Positions 26,147 through 35,338 of a stretch of DNA of 64,000 bases are shown in pieces. The stretch lies in contig BQWY01000001.1 in assembly GCA_036984305.1 (NCBI GenBank), positions 3,183,501-3,247,500 of the forward strand. The letters run 5' to 3'. The notes below the pieces were generated by a model. That model did not search any database. It was not told where the DNA came from and saw only the letters and a program-made list of their open reading frames with translations. Numbering within the stretch: the stretch's first letter is position 1; each line of letters starts with the position of its first letter. This DNA is from Nitrospira sp. (GTDB taxonomy: Bacteria; Nitrospirota; Nitrospiria; Nitrospirales; Nitrospiraceae). Made by a program: the position numbers and the translations under genes.

Positions 26147-26359
26147 TTAGCTCTTGGCTGGGGACCCAGCACTCTTCAAGTCGGTCTCGGCTATCTTGCT
26201 GGCAAGTGCGATCACGTGCGCACAGGACGAGCATAATTCTTCGATCACATTCCCGTCGCTCAATTCGTAACCGTACTTTTGGCGAAAGAGGTGGCCGGTA
26301 ATGCAGAGTGGTGTCCCGCCTTGAGGAGCAACCTTCTCCATGAGATATCGGCATCCCAT
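26147..26359 (-). pseudogene. C-terminal half of a Cys-rich protein, shifted frame
   Basis: From ATG 26359: MGCRYLMEKVAP, then a CxxC-like CSSCAHVIA near the middle, ending in SAGSPAKS. In this frame, coding sense continues upstream without a start codon (…SIHLCMGCRY), so CMGC appears to be the true zinc motif and the natural start lies earlier. The frame joins smoothly to the gene at 26260-26613 if one base is shifted near 26415-26440. A functional overlapping gene starting at ATG 26359 is the alternative. Confidence 0.5.
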
Positions 26360-26613
26360 GCAAAGATGGATGGAGTAGTCTGTCTCGAGCAGGTTCGCAT
26401 ATTGAGGTTGGACGCGGGAAGGGAGATCTGAATGCTCCCATTTGCGAAGCGATGCAAAGTGAGGCGTCCGTCTTGCGGCAAGTGCTCGACCGCGAGAAAC
26501 ACTTCATTCCAGGAGCGATTCGAAAGCTGCGAGACCAGGTCGTCAATGAAGCAACTCCCGGTTCTCCGAACCTGGATCAGAATCGCATCCTCAAGCGTAT
26601 AGTAAGTGGCCAT
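26260..26613 (-). CDS. FeoC-/winged-helix-like small protein, probably frameshifted
   Basis: ATG 26613 has GGAGGTGG upstream. The first 67 residues (TYYTLEDAILIQVRRTGSCFIDDLVSQLSNRSWNEVFLAVEHLPQDGRL) look like a winged-helix domain of a small family I associate with Nitrospirota. After SLPA the frame becomes unlikely (Ser/Arg-rich, RTCSRQTTPS) while the adjacent frame carries sense with a CMGC motif. Together they would be one protein of about 155 residues. See finding. Confidence 0.6.
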   Translation of the reverse strand: MATYYTLEDAILIQVRRTGSCFIDDLVSQLSNRSWNEVFLAVEHLPQDGRLTLHRFANGSIQISLPASNLNMRTCSRQTTPSIFAWDADISWRRLLLKAGHHSALPATSFAKSTVTN

Positions 26614-26921
26614 CCGCCACCTCCCTGTGAAGGGAGTGAGGTGCTGACGAGGCCACAAATGATGCGCCAAATGCGTGTTTTTTCAAGAACACGATTCCGC
26701 TGACCAGACTCCTGTCTAGCGGGATCACCCTAGCGGTCATTGCGGGTGCGTGAGGGAGCATGCTCGCCTTCCCGTAAGTCATGGATAACATTGGACATCT
26801 TGAGGCCATTTTACCCTGCTTGGGAGGTACACCCTGCGGGGAATGTGGGACCTGGCTCGGAGCGATAGGCTTCGTTCAGAGTAGCGTAGAGTCGATTGCG
26901 GACTACGACAAGGAGGAGATG
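26614..26921. other. Divergent intergenic region
   Basis: 308 bases between the winged-helix-like gene and the PilZ gene. An imperfect hairpin (CCGCT...AGCGG, with AGAC/GTCT inside) lies near 26698-26725. No gene seen. Confidence 0.4.
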
Positions 26922-27314
26922 ATGGGACAGCACTTTCTCCCGCGCCAAGATCACCGATATCCGGTCCGAGGAACCGCCGTCTACATGGGGGATGATTTCG
27001 TCGGGCAAGCGTCGATCCTGAATCTCTCCCTGGGCGGTGTACATCTCATGGGCACCTACCCCGTGCCACCGAAATCACGGATTAGTCTCCGGCTCTATCT
27101 CGGCGAGGGCGATGAATATGTGCACGTTCCCAAGGCCGCCGTTCGCTGGACGACCGGGCATGAGTTCGGGCTTCGCCTTGGGCTGCTGCCGGAGCCTGCA
27201 CGGCGCCAGCTCTTGGATCGTGTCACCTATCTGGCCGAGCAGACCCACTATCGTTCAGCGCTCTATGCGGCATGGACTCCGATGGATGAACAACGTGCCG
27301 AAACGGTGGAGTGA
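26922..27314 (+). CDS. PilZ domain protein
   Basis: 130 residues. ATG 26922 has AGGAGG five bases upstream; ATG 26919 is too close to that site. It has QDHRYPVRGTAVYMGD (R-x3-R c-di-GMP motif) and ILNLSLGGVHLMG (NxSxxG), then strands RISLRLYLGEG and AAVRWTTGHEFGLRL. Both halves of the c-di-GMP site are kept, in contrast to the PilZ gene at 5082. Followed 34 bases later by a response-regulator gene, probably in one operon. Confidence 0.88.
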   Translation: MGQHFLPRQDHRYPVRGTAVYMGDDFVGQASILNLSLGGVHLMGTYPVPPKSRISLRLYLGEGDEYVHVPKAAVRWTTGHEFGLRLGLLPEPARRQLLDRVTYLAEQTHYRSALYAAWTPMDEQRAETVE

Positions 27315-27348
27315 TTGAGCCGAGGTTTACCACAGAGGGGGGAACGCC

Positions 27349-27864
27349 ATGGCGCGCACACTGGATACGAGCACAACACGCCTTGCAAAACTAACCGTGA
27401 GCGCGCCGGCCATTCTCCTCGTGGATGACTCCAAGGAGTTCCTCGATTTGTGGTGGCGCCGTCTTTCTTCTCACGGATTTCACGTCTTCACGGCGGCAGG
27501 AAGTTCCGAGGCTTTGCAGCTCGTACGCTCGCATCACCCTGTGATCAAGGCGATGATTCTCGATCTCGTGTTGGAGCCGCCAGTGCTTCGGCTTGCCTCA
27601 CGGAAACAAGCGACGCCCCGTGTCCACGGTGACCGGTTAGCCAAGGTGCTCAGGCAGCGGTATCCCGATCTGGGTATCGTCCTCACCTCGGCGCTCTCGG
27701 AGCGGGAACTGACCCGGCACGGTATTCGCCCTGATCTTGGACAATTCCCCTTCTTGCCCAAGCCGATCGAGGAGAATCGCTTGATCGCCGAACTACACAC
27801 AATCGTGTCAAAGAAACGGACGGACCCCGCTCCGCCTCTGGAGGCCCCACCACGGGCTGTCTAA
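27349..27864 (+). CDS. CheY-like response regulator with an insert
   Basis: 171 residues. The receiver domain starts AILLVDDSKEFLDLWWRRL (DD acidic pocket), has the phospho-acceptor in KAMILDLVLEP and the switch residues LTSALS and PFLPKPIEE (Lys). Between the phospho-Asp strand and the next helix there is an extra loop (ASRKQATPRVHGDR), longer than in CheY. There is no output domain, so it signals by protein contact. No cognate kinase adjoins. Its probable partner is the preceding PilZ gene. Confidence 0.85.
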   Translation: MARTLDTSTTRLAKLTVSAPAILLVDDSKEFLDLWWRRLSSHGFHVFTAAGSSEALQLVRSHHPVIKAMILDLVLEPPVLRLASRKQATPRVHGDRLAKVLRQRYPDLGIVLTSALSERELTRHGIRPDLGQFPFLPKPIEENRLIAELHTIVSKKRTDPAPPLEAPPRAV

Positions 27865-27879
27865 TGTGGAAGGGCCGGC

Positions 27880-28173
27880 TTATATCGCGGGTGGTGGACG
27901 CTTTTGCTGGAGTGAAAAGGCCCGCCGTAACCGTTCCAGGTTAGCTGGTTCCGCCGTAGGCCCCGGCAGCCCCCCCAGCAGTTGGCGGACGGAGGCAATC
28001 TGGGTGGCATACGCCTCGCATCCGGCACATGTGGCCAAATGGAGCGCCATGCGGGATGTCGACGCGTCGTCCAGTCGTTCGTCAAGGTAGGCCGAGGTCG
28101 ATTCGGTCACTTGCCTGCAGGTGATCTCAGGCACAACTCGATCGGGTGAATCATCTGTCATAGTACGGAGCAT
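27880..28173 (-). CDS. Zinc-finger anti-sigma factor (ZAS)
   Basis: 97 residues. It has C-x(n)-HLATCAGC, the HxxxCxxC zinc motif of anti-sigma factors: PEITCRQVTESTSAYLDERL...MALHLATCAGCEAYATQI. No transmembrane helix is seen, so it is a cytoplasmic ZAS protein, which may sense redox through the zinc cysteines as RsrA does. It follows the ECF sigma gene by 47 bases and surely regulates it. The start is ATG 28173 or 28161. Confidence 0.86.
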   Translation of the reverse strand: MLRTMTDDSPDRVVPEITCRQVTESTSAYLDERLDDASTSRMALHLATCAGCEAYATQIASVRQLLGGLPGPTAEPANLERLRRAFSLQQKRPPPAI

Positions 28174-28220
28174 TCGATCACGGGGGTTTCATACCCTGTG
28201 TCTCCCCTTCCACCGAATTC

Positions 28221-28949
28221 TTACAGCGGTTTTTCCTTGCCCTCCAAGTATGATTCTACCGCCAGCCGGACGCGTTCCCTGGCTCGGTGCAACCTCACAT
28301 ACAGGTTGGTTTCAGTGATCTTCAGCAATTCGCACACTTCCTGTGAGTCGATACCTTCGATATCGCGTAGCACCAATACATCTTTGAGAGTCGCCGGTAG
28401 TGCGTCGATGGCGCTGTTCATCGCGTTGATCGCCTGCCGACTGGCGAGCAATTTTTCAGGCGTCTGGTCGTCCCAAGGCTGTGGGGGGAAGGTCCACCTA
28501 CCAGCCCGGTCTCCCGACTGCTGGAATCGGGACGGATCGATGGCGTCCTCACTATCCTCGGCGAAGGATTGGAAGTCGGAGAAGGTGGTGCTCCGTTTGT
28601 CTCGCATACCCCGATCTTTCGCTTTGTGAATCAGAATTCCAAATACCCAGGTCCGGAGCGACGACCGGCCTTCGAAGCGATTCAGCCCCTGGATGACCGC
28701 GATCCAGGTGTCCTGAACGACTTCTTCCGCACTTTCGCGATCAGCGACGTATCCCATGGCCATGCGAATCAGCGCGCCATGGTGTTTGTTCACCAGTTCA
28801 TCAAACGCCGCTGGCTCGCCCTTGCGCAGTCGGGCAAGGAGTGTCTCTTCCATCTCGGACAGACCGAACATGGTGGCCTGAGGCATCGTACGATTAAGCA
28901 AGGTTCCGCGAGTTATGGACTCTGGGTAGGTGGTCTCGACTGAAGCCAT
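28221..28949 (-). CDS. ECF sigma factor
   Basis: 242 residues, longer than the usual ~190. GGAGGC precedes ATG 28949. Region 2: FDELVNKHHGALIRMAMGYVADRESAEEVVQDTWIAVIQGLNRFEGRSSLRTWVFGILIHKAKD. Region 4: AIDALPATLKDVLVLRDIEGIDSQEVCELLKITETNLYVRLHRARERVRLAVE. The linker of ~60 residues between them (FSDFQSFAEDSEDAIDPSRFQQSGD...) is extended. It directs RNA polymerase to a stress regulon, restrained by the ZAS protein downstream. Its start is 2 bases after the STAS stop. Confidence 0.92.
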   Translation of the reverse strand: MASVETTYPESITRGTLLNRTMPQATMFGLSEMEETLLARLRKGEPAAFDELVNKHHGALIRMAMGYVADRESAEEVVQDTWIAVIQGLNRFEGRSSLRTWVFGILIHKAKDRGMRDKRSTTFSDFQSFAEDSEDAIDPSRFQQSGDRAGRWTFPPQPWDDQTPEKLLASRQAINAMNSAIDALPATLKDVLVLRDIEGIDSQEVCELLKITETNLYVRLHRARERVRLAVESYLEGKEKPL

Positions 28950-28951
28950 GA

Positions 28952-29215
28952 CTAGCCTCCGATTTGGAGCAGCTCCGTCACATAACTGGGAGCGCTGATA
29001 AGGGTGACTTGCTTCTGGGGGAGGTTTTTCAGAACCTCGACTCCTCGGGTATCAATGAACGCGACGTTCGAGCAATCCAGGCGCACAACTTTCTTGTTTC
29101 GGAGAAACGACCGGCATTCCCTATCGAGGAGCGCCGCCCACTGCTCCGTGATTTTGCCTTCCAGCTTGAGCAGCACTTCCGCTCGGTTTTCCCGAATGGT
29201 CGTAATCTTGAGCAT
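28952..29215 (-). CDS. STAS-domain protein
   Basis: 87 residues, ATG 29215 after AAGGAGAGGGAGG. The STAS fold is seen as EVLLKLEGKITEQWAALLDREC, VRLDCSNVAFIDTRGVEVLKNL. In SpoIIAA-type anti-anti-sigma factors the loop is D-S-S-G with the second Ser phosphorylated; here it is DTRG, with Arg at that place. So control by a classical STAS kinase is unlikely, or Thr takes over. First gene of the STAS-ECF-ZAS operon. Confidence 0.85.
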   Translation of the reverse strand: MLKITTIRENRAEVLLKLEGKITEQWAALLDRECRSFLRNKKVVRLDCSNVAFIDTRGVEVLKNLPQKQVTLISAPSYVTELLQIGG

Positions 29216-29447
29216 CACCCTCCCTCTCCTTCGTGATCAGTGATGGCCAAGCACTTCAGCAATGCCCGTGCCTGATCAAAACGGAGGCGATGGAAGTCAT
29301 GTAACCTATGGAAAATGCGGAAAAGAATGTCGTTGTGATTTAGAAAGTGAAGGAGGAAATGAAAGGAATCACAAACGAAATTCCCAAGATATTGGGACAG
29401 TCACAATATGTTGGGAAATTTCTGAGGATGGAGGAGGTTCGGATGGA

Positions 29448-32264
29448 TTACGCGGAAGTTTTGGTTTTTCGTTCAATTCCCAGCTTCTTCATCCGTGCTT
29501 CCAAGGTGGTGGGGTTGAGGCCCAGAATTCTGGCCGCTCCTTTGTCACCGCTGACACGCCAGTTGGTCTGGCCGAGTACTTCGATGATATGAGCTCGCTC
29601 TACTTCTTCCAGGGTGGAGGTCGATCCATTACCGGCCGGAGCGGCGCTCTTCGGCTTCCAATCTCCAAGGTCGAGCTCCGGTCCATGGCTCAGAATGACG
29701 GCACGTTCGACCATGTGCTCGAGCTCGCGAATGTTCCCGGGCCAGGGATAGCTCTTCAGCATCTCCATCGCCTTGGCCGACACCGAATCAACCCTCTTGC
29801 CCATGATCGAGGAGAACTTCTTCACAAAATATGACACCAGAAGCGGAATATCCTGCGTCCGTTCGCGCAGCGCCGGCAACGGAATCGGAAACACTTTGAG
29901 TCGATAATAAAGATCCGAACGAAAGCGTCCCTCGCGGACCTCTTTCTCCAGATCGCGGTTCGTCGCCGCGATCACGCGTACGTTCGCCTTCAAGGTCTTC
30001 GTACTGCCCAGCCGTTCAAACTCACCCTCCTGCAACACGCGCAGCAGTTTTGTCTGTAACTCCAGCGGGATCTCGCCGACTTCATCGAGGAAGATGGTCG
30101 CCTTGTCGGCCAGCTCGAACCGGCCAACTTTTCGAGCCAGGGCGCCCGTGAATGCGCCTTTTTCATGACCGAATAATTCGCTCTCGATCAAGCCGGCCGG
30201 AATGGCCGCGCAGTTCACTTTTACCAACACGCTCTGTTTTCGGGGGCTCAGATTGTGGATCGCACGCGCAATCAATTCCTTGCCGGTTCCAGTTTCACCG
30301 GTGATCAGAACGGTGGCGTCCGTTGTCGCGACCTTCTCAATGGCTTGCAGCACTTTCCTGATGGCCGTGGAGGTACCGATGATTTCCTCAAAGTTATGCT
30401 CGGTCTTGATTTCCTCCTGCAGGTAGACGTTCGCCGCTTCCAATCGAGCCTTCTCCTGTTCAACCAGCACCTGCTCGGTGATGTCGATAAACATCGTGCG
30501 CGTATACGTTCCGCTCGAATCGGGCCGCGACCACCATTTGATCCAGAGCGGTTTGCCGTCGTCTTTCCGACGGAGTTCGAGCACGACGCCGCCGGTATCG
30601 ATGCCCTTACCGATTGAAGTGAGCGCATCTTTCAGGCGATGTTGGGCCTCCGGCGTATCGGGGATGAAGGACCTGCCATAGGTGCCCTGAATTTGGTCCG
30701 GCGTGATGCCCAAGCTCTTCATGGCGGTCTTGTTGGCGCGGATAAACCGGGTGTCGAGCCCTTCGTGCACATAGGCGATCGGCGCCTCGTCGAAGAGATC
30801 GCGCAACCGCGCTTCATTCTCCTTGAGTTGCACGTCCATGCGCTGGCGTTCCAATTCGGCGCCGGCTCGGACACCAAAGATTTTGAAAACAGACAAGACG
30901 CGCGGATCGTCGTGCATCGGCTTCGTGTCCATCACCGCCAGATGGCCCATGACCGAGCCCGCACGGTCCAGCACGGGGATTGCGAGATAACTTTCGACGG
31001 CGAGTTTGGCCAGATCTTCACGATGGTCTGGGAACAAGTCCTGAACGCGGTTCGGAAACAGGCACACTTCCCCGGCGAGCACACGCTCGCAAGGGGTATG
31101 AGGCAAGTCGTATTCGAAATCGTCGAGATAGCCGTCGCCATTCCAGAAAGCCAGCGTCCGTACCCGCGTCCGTGTACCTTCTACGAATTTAGAGACGAAG
31201 GCGTATCTGGTTTGCAGCGCCTCGGCGAGGTTTTTGACCAGCGAGGGGAAAAAGGCTGGGCCGGTGGCCGCGGCGGTTCCTTCGTCGATCTTCCGCAGGA
31301 TGAGATCGCTCTTGCGTAAGGCGCGCTCGAAGGACAATCGGTCGAATTCCGAGGCGGCTCGTGTCGCGAAGATTCCAAGGATCGACGTGGCACGCACGGT
31401 GTCCGGCATCGGCTTGGAATCCATAATGGCCAGGTGTCCGATGACGCGTTCCGAGGCGTCGACAACCGGTACGCCGCAATAGCTCTCCACCCCGATGTCC
31501 TGAATCAGCTGCACGTGAGGATACAAGGCTCGAAGCTGGTCGGGGTGATGGACACATTTGCGGGTCAGCACCGTTTCGCAGGGTCCCTGGGCCGGAACCT
31601 GGAAGGGTGACAGCGGGCGGCCCTTGCCCCAAGCGGCACGCGAACTGAACGTCGTTCCGTCTTTGCTGAGTTCGGAAACGTAGGCGTAGTCGACGTCAAG
31701 GGCGGACGCCAGCTGTTGGACGAGTGAGGGGAAAAAATGCTCGCCGACTTTCGATTCGACACCTTCGACGATTTCCTGCAAGGTCGTACTGGTCTGAGCC
31801 AAGTCTTGCGTGCGTATTCGGACCTGTTCCTCCAACTCCTCACGCGAGCGTCGCAGTGCAAGCTCGCCCTGTTTGAGCTCCGTCACGTCGCGCGAAATAG
31901 CCAAAAGCTTCTCCGGCCTGCCATCCTTGTCGAGAATGGCCGTGACCGAGACATCCCACCATTTTGGTGTCTTTGTCTGCCTGATGGGAAAGGATCCGGT
32001 AAAGCGGCCGAGGCGGTCATGCCTGGCCTCTTCGACCGCCATACGGGCCCCCTCTTGGTCTTCGCCCTCCCAGAACTCGATCCAGGGCGAGCCGATCAGG
32101 GGACCGATGCCGCAAACCTCCAAGGCCGTCAGGCCATGGGCGTTCATGGATAGAAGGCGGCCCTCAAGATCGAGGATTGTGATGCAATCGCGGCTGCTTT
32201 CTAGGAGACGAGTAGCAAGCTCTTCGCTGCGATGGAGGGCTTCGTCAAGATCGGGAGACGACAT
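29448..32264 (-). CDS. Sigma-54-dependent activator with PAS-GAF-GAF-PAS sensors
   Basis: About 938 residues. Domain order: PAS (~10-130), coiled coil ([18 protein letters not shown]), GAF (~180-315), GAF (~330-480), PAS (~490-615), AAA+ (~628-870) and a Fis-type helix-turn-helix (~890-938). The AAA+ part has Walker [16 protein letters not shown] intact ([12 protein letters not shown]) and Walker [10 protein letters not shown], so it can engage sigma-54. GAF domains may bind cyclic nucleotides, NO or haem; no ligand can be named. Start is uncertain (ATG 32264, 32270 or 32300). No target promoter with -24/-12 elements was seen beside it. Confidence 0.93.
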   Translation of the reverse strand: MSSPDLDEALHRSEELATRLLESSRDCITILDLEGRLLSMNAHGLTALEVCGIGPLIGSPWIEFWEGEDQEGARMAVEEARHDRLGRFTGSFPIRQTKTPKWWDVSVTAILDKDGRPEKLLAISRDVTELKQGELALRRSREELEEQVRIRTQDLAQTSTTLQEIVEGVESKVGEHFFPSLVQQLASALDVDYAYVSELSKDGTTFSSRAAWGKGRPLSPFQVPAQGPCETVLTRKCVHHPDQLRALYPHVQLIQDIGVESYCGVPVVDASERVIGHLAIMDSKPMPDTVRATSILGIFATRAASEFDRLSFERALRKSDLILRKIDEGTAAATGPAFFPSLVKNLAEALQTRYAFVSKFVEGTRTRVRTLAFWNGDGYLDDFEYDLPHTPCERVLAGEVCLFPNRVQDLFPDHREDLAKLAVESYLAIPVLDRAGSVMGHLAVMDTKPMHDDPRVLSVFKIFGVRAGAELERQRMDVQLKENEARLRDLFDEAPIAYVHEGLDTRFIRANKTAMKSLGITPDQIQGTYGRSFIPDTPEAQHRLKDALTSIGKGIDTGGVVLELRRKDDGKPLWIKWWSRPDSSGTYTRTMFIDITEQVLVEQEKARLEAANVYLQEEIKTEHNFEEIIGTSTAIRKVLQAIEKVATTDATVLITGETGTGKELIARAIHNLSPRKQSVLVKVNCAAIPAGLIESELFGHEKGAFTGALARKVGRFELADKATIFLDEVGEIPLELQTKLLRVLQEGEFERLGSTKTLKANVRVIAATNRDLEKEVREGRFRSDLYYRLKVFPIPLPALRERTQDIPLLVSYFVKKFSSIMGKRVDSVSAKAMEMLKSYPWPGNIRELEHMVERAVILSHGPELDLGDWKPKSAAPAGNGSTSTLEEVERAHIIEVLGQTNWRVSGDKGAARILGLNPTTLEARMKKLGIERKTKTSA

Positions 32265-32557
32265 CGGCATCACCCGTGGGGGCATTGCGAGTGGGGACAA
32301 TAACGCGAAAGTCTAGCATCGGAAGTGAAATCGCTGCAACTCGGCTAAAAATGGGCTGTTTGGTGCCGCATCCCATGCTGCCGACATAGGCGAAGGCACA
32401 GTATGGACCTTCAGTCTGGTGTCAGCAAAAGCAAAAGCGGGACAGAGCCCTTCCGGCCAAGGTATGCGTAAGACCAATTTGAGTGGAGTGGGCTGGAGTG
32501 AGATGAACTTGAGCCCAGAATGAGCACCATGAGATTCGAACGCGGCTTCATCGCCGA

Positions 32558-34117
32558 TCAATTAATAACCATCTTCTTGTTGATGGATGGCGAAGTAATG
32601 AATTCGGTCTGTCCATTCGGGCGCAGAATGACCACACGCCGAACCCGTGCGAGCCCGCCCAGTCCGAAGCTCAGCTCCGGGGTTTGATCAGTCAGCATGC
32701 CGATGCTTCCGATGACCTCGCGTGCGTAACTCTCACCCCTGTCCGTCTCAATTCTGATACGGGTACCGATGGCCGCAACCGTGTCGGGCACGCTGATTGT
32801 GATGTAGTTTCCAGGAGAAGTGTTCAGAAACGCGCGCACCGGACCATCTATATTGATCCACACGAGATCCTGTCTTCCATCCCCGTCAATATCGACGATC
32901 AAGGGCGACTGGCCAAAGTATTTATTTTCCATTTCCAGGGACGGAGTATGTTCAAACGCGCGTACCTCGTTTTCGGCAAGCTGCAGGTACGTGCGACCCG
33001 AGAGCTTAAACAATTTGTGGATCGGCCACTTGATGTAGTTCTGAGCCACAAAAAGATCGAGCTGACCGTCCAGGTTCAAATCTTCGAACACGGCACCCCA
33101 AGCAAACCCTTCACCCGTTAGGCGGTACGCGTCGGTCACATCGGTGAAGCGAAAGTTACCGTCATTTCGCAATAGCATCCATTCGTGCGTATGGCGCTGA
33201 TCGTCCCGCAGATCGCCCGAAGTCAGGAAGAGGGGAATGGAGCGGCCCACATTCGTAAAGAAGAGATCCTGGTCACCATCGTTATCGATGTCCCCGAGTG
33301 CCAAACCCATCCAAAAACCGAAATCTGAGTTTGTGTCGATACGATGAAACGTACGATCCTTCATATTGCGGAATATCTCAACCGCGCCAGTATTTTGGGA
33401 CACCACGAGATCTTGCCAGCCGTCGGAGTCCAGATCAGCGAATACGGAGAGGAAGGTATTTTGTCTGCTGGCCGTGCCGGATGATTCGGTAATATCCGTA
33501 AACGTGAGATCACCGTTGTTCAGCAGCATCCGATTGGCCTTGGCGTGCTGAGGGTCATTGAACGTCGCACTGCGGAACGACGACGCATTCACGAACACAC
33601 TGACATAGAGGTCTCCGTCCCCATCGTGGTCGATATCCGCCACCGCCACAGCGAATGGGACCGACTGTTCAGGAAGATCGACCGGGATGGGCCTTTCCAG
33701 GAACCGCCCGCCCTCATTGAGATAGAGGAAGATGCCATGTTCACGTGCCACGATCAGATCGGTGTCCCCATCGGCATCCATGTCTATCGCCGTACTTCCG
33801 TAGGTCGCACGGTCGTGTGAGAGACCGGTCCCGTTTTCAATGTTCACCAGACGGCCATTTCGGTAGCTTAATAAGGCGTCCCGCTGCCCCTCTCCACCGC
33901 CGACAAAGATTTCAAACTTCCCGTCACCATCGATGTCGATCACCGCCGCACCGGTAAAGGGATGCGTGTTCTTCTTCCACACATGCGTAAACTCAACCGG
34001 AATTTCGGTAAATGGTGCGGGAGGAGGAAGGGCGTCAGTCCGCGATGCACATCCACCGAGCAGCAACACGCATGCCACTAGCCTGACATAGCTACGAATC
34101 TTATCGTCTGCGAACAT
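32558..34117 (-). CDS. FG-GAP/VCBS-repeat lipoprotein with ASPIC/UnbV domain
   Basis: 519 residues. The lipobox is LLLGGC (Cys ~23). Repeats with DxDGDGxx(D) calcium loops (IDIDGDGKFEIFVGGGEG, DMDADGDTDLIVA, DIDHDGDGDLYVS, DLDSDGWQDLVVS, DIDNDGDQDLFFT, DLNLDGQLDLFVA) build a seven-bladed beta-propeller. The C-terminal ~110 residues (GTRIRIETDRGESYAREVIGSIGMLTDQTPELSFGLGGLARV) match ASPIC/UnbV, as in CRTAC1. It probably faces the periplasm or cell surface and binds calcium. Ribosome site GGGAG is present. Confidence 0.9.
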   Translation of the reverse strand: MFADDKIRSYVRLVACVLLLGGCASRTDALPPPAPFTEIPVEFTHVWKKNTHPFTGAAVIDIDGDGKFEIFVGGGEGQRDALLSYRNGRLVNIENGTGLSHDRATYGSTAIDMDADGDTDLIVAREHGIFLYLNEGGRFLERPIPVDLPEQSVPFAVAVADIDHDGDGDLYVSVFVNASSFRSATFNDPQHAKANRMLLNNGDLTFTDITESSGTASRQNTFLSVFADLDSDGWQDLVVSQNTGAVEIFRNMKDRTFHRIDTNSDFGFWMGLALGDIDNDGDQDLFFTNVGRSIPLFLTSGDLRDDQRHTHEWMLLRNDGNFRFTDVTDAYRLTGEGFAWGAVFEDLNLDGQLDLFVAQNYIKWPIHKLFKLSGRTYLQLAENEVRAFEHTPSLEMENKYFGQSPLIVDIDGDGRQDLVWINIDGPVRAFLNTSPGNYITISVPDTVAAIGTRIRIETDRGESYAREVIGSIGMLTDQTPELSFGLGGLARVRRVVILRPNGQTEFITSPSINKKMVIN

Positions 34118-34367
34118 TGCGCTGTCTCCCAGGTAGAGGGTTCATGTCACCTTGCCGTTGCCATGGAACCTTCACAATGCGACGGACGAAACAACCCTGA
34201 AACTTGAACGGGCGCCTCGTTTCGAGAATCTGGCGACCTGAACATTACCTCTGTGCTTCACAGTCGCCACGGGCTCCATCTGAGGAAATGGTTGCGGTTC
34301 GATGAAACACTTCACTCACGTACAACTAGCCCGTGGCGGAAGGCATGTGACACGGTGACACGATTGC

Positions 34368-34862
34368 TTAACCGGCAATCCAGTGCCAGAACTCGACGTA
34401 CCAGGGTGTTCCGCCATCTTCGACAATGTTCTGAACGACAAAGGGCATGCGATGACCTTCTGAAGCGCCGACATCCATGCGCAGCACATTGCCTTGACTA
34501 TCGACGAAAATAAAGTTGTCCTTGGTAATGGTCGGTGCGACCATCGCATACGTCTCGCCATTCGGAGCGACGAGGGCCTTTGGAGCCAAATGCTCCTTCT
34601 TATCCAACTTCATCAGAGCGCTGGCTTGCTTCTGTAATGCTTCCGAAGAAATCACGGTGCCCCCAATGTCAGCATGCAACGGCTCGGGATTGCCCGTGGT
34701 AGCAAGCGTGACCAAGGCGTCTGAAGCCCGTCCTGATACTGAGGATGGTACGTCTGTGGCGTAGCTTGGTACCGAGAATGCCAGTATCAGAGCGAACGTC
34801 ATAGATGCATGCAAGACATCACTATCCTTGTGCACCTCATTGCTCATCGTTGTACGTGTCAT
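34368..34862 (-). CDS. Exported hypothetical protein (164 aa)
   Basis: ATG 34862 follows TAAGGAGGT. The N-terminus is long before the hydrophobic stretch (MTRTTMSNEVHKDSDVLHASMTFALILAFSVPSYA), cleaved probably after YA. The mature part (ALMKLDKKEHLAPKALVAPNGETYAMVAPTITKDNFIFVDSQGNVLRMDVG) is beta-rich, ending PWYVEFWHWIAG. No family recognised. Confidence 0.72.
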   Translation of the reverse strand: MTRTTMSNEVHKDSDVLHASMTFALILAFSVPSYATDVPSSVSGRASDALVTLATTGNPEPLHADIGGTVISSEALQKQASALMKLDKKEHLAPKALVAPNGETYAMVAPTITKDNFIFVDSQGNVLRMDVGASEGHRMPFVVQNIVEDGGTPWYVEFWHWIAG

Positions 34863-35338
34863 GATCGACCTCCTTAGTTCGACGGTAAACGTTGACTGCC
34901 CATTATCTGCACCGTAGTCTGCGCGCATGCCAGGATCTTACAAGGTTCATTGGTTTGCTCATTCGGGGCCTTAGACAAAGAGGCAGACAGTAACGACTCG
35001 TGGAGAGCTAAGATCATCCACGTATATTACAAATGCCTATCCAAGAGGCTGTGGGACGGTGTCACAATCTTGGAGCAGGTGGCGATATGGGGAACAAACT
35101 TGGGTCAGTCGATAGGATCGACGACGGTAGCGCGCATGGAAGTGATTGATGATGTGGCGGACCGTGTAGGGGTCGACCTAGGGCTCGCAGATTAGGAGAG
35201 ACAGGAAGCTATTTCTGGAAAATCTCGCGCCCCCAGTTGTTACATGGGTGACTGCCGCCGGATTAGACCGGTCCATGAGGATCCCGCCCGGAAGGCAGAA
35301 GAGTATTAACGCCCCTACAGATGACAGGAGTTTTTCCG
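34863..35338. other. Intergenic stretch with a doubtful ORF
   Basis: 475 bases. A plus-strand TTG frame from 34950 to 35195 (VCSFGALDKEADSNDS...) has a fair ribosome site (AAGG) but no family resemblance, and GC is low; I do not annotate it. A promoter for the gene at 34862 must lie here. Confidence 0.4.

Noticed and set aside
34950-35195. Plus-strand 81-codon ORF with TTG start
   Set aside because: AT-rich, weak ribosome site, no recognisable pattern; kept only as a note in the gap entry.
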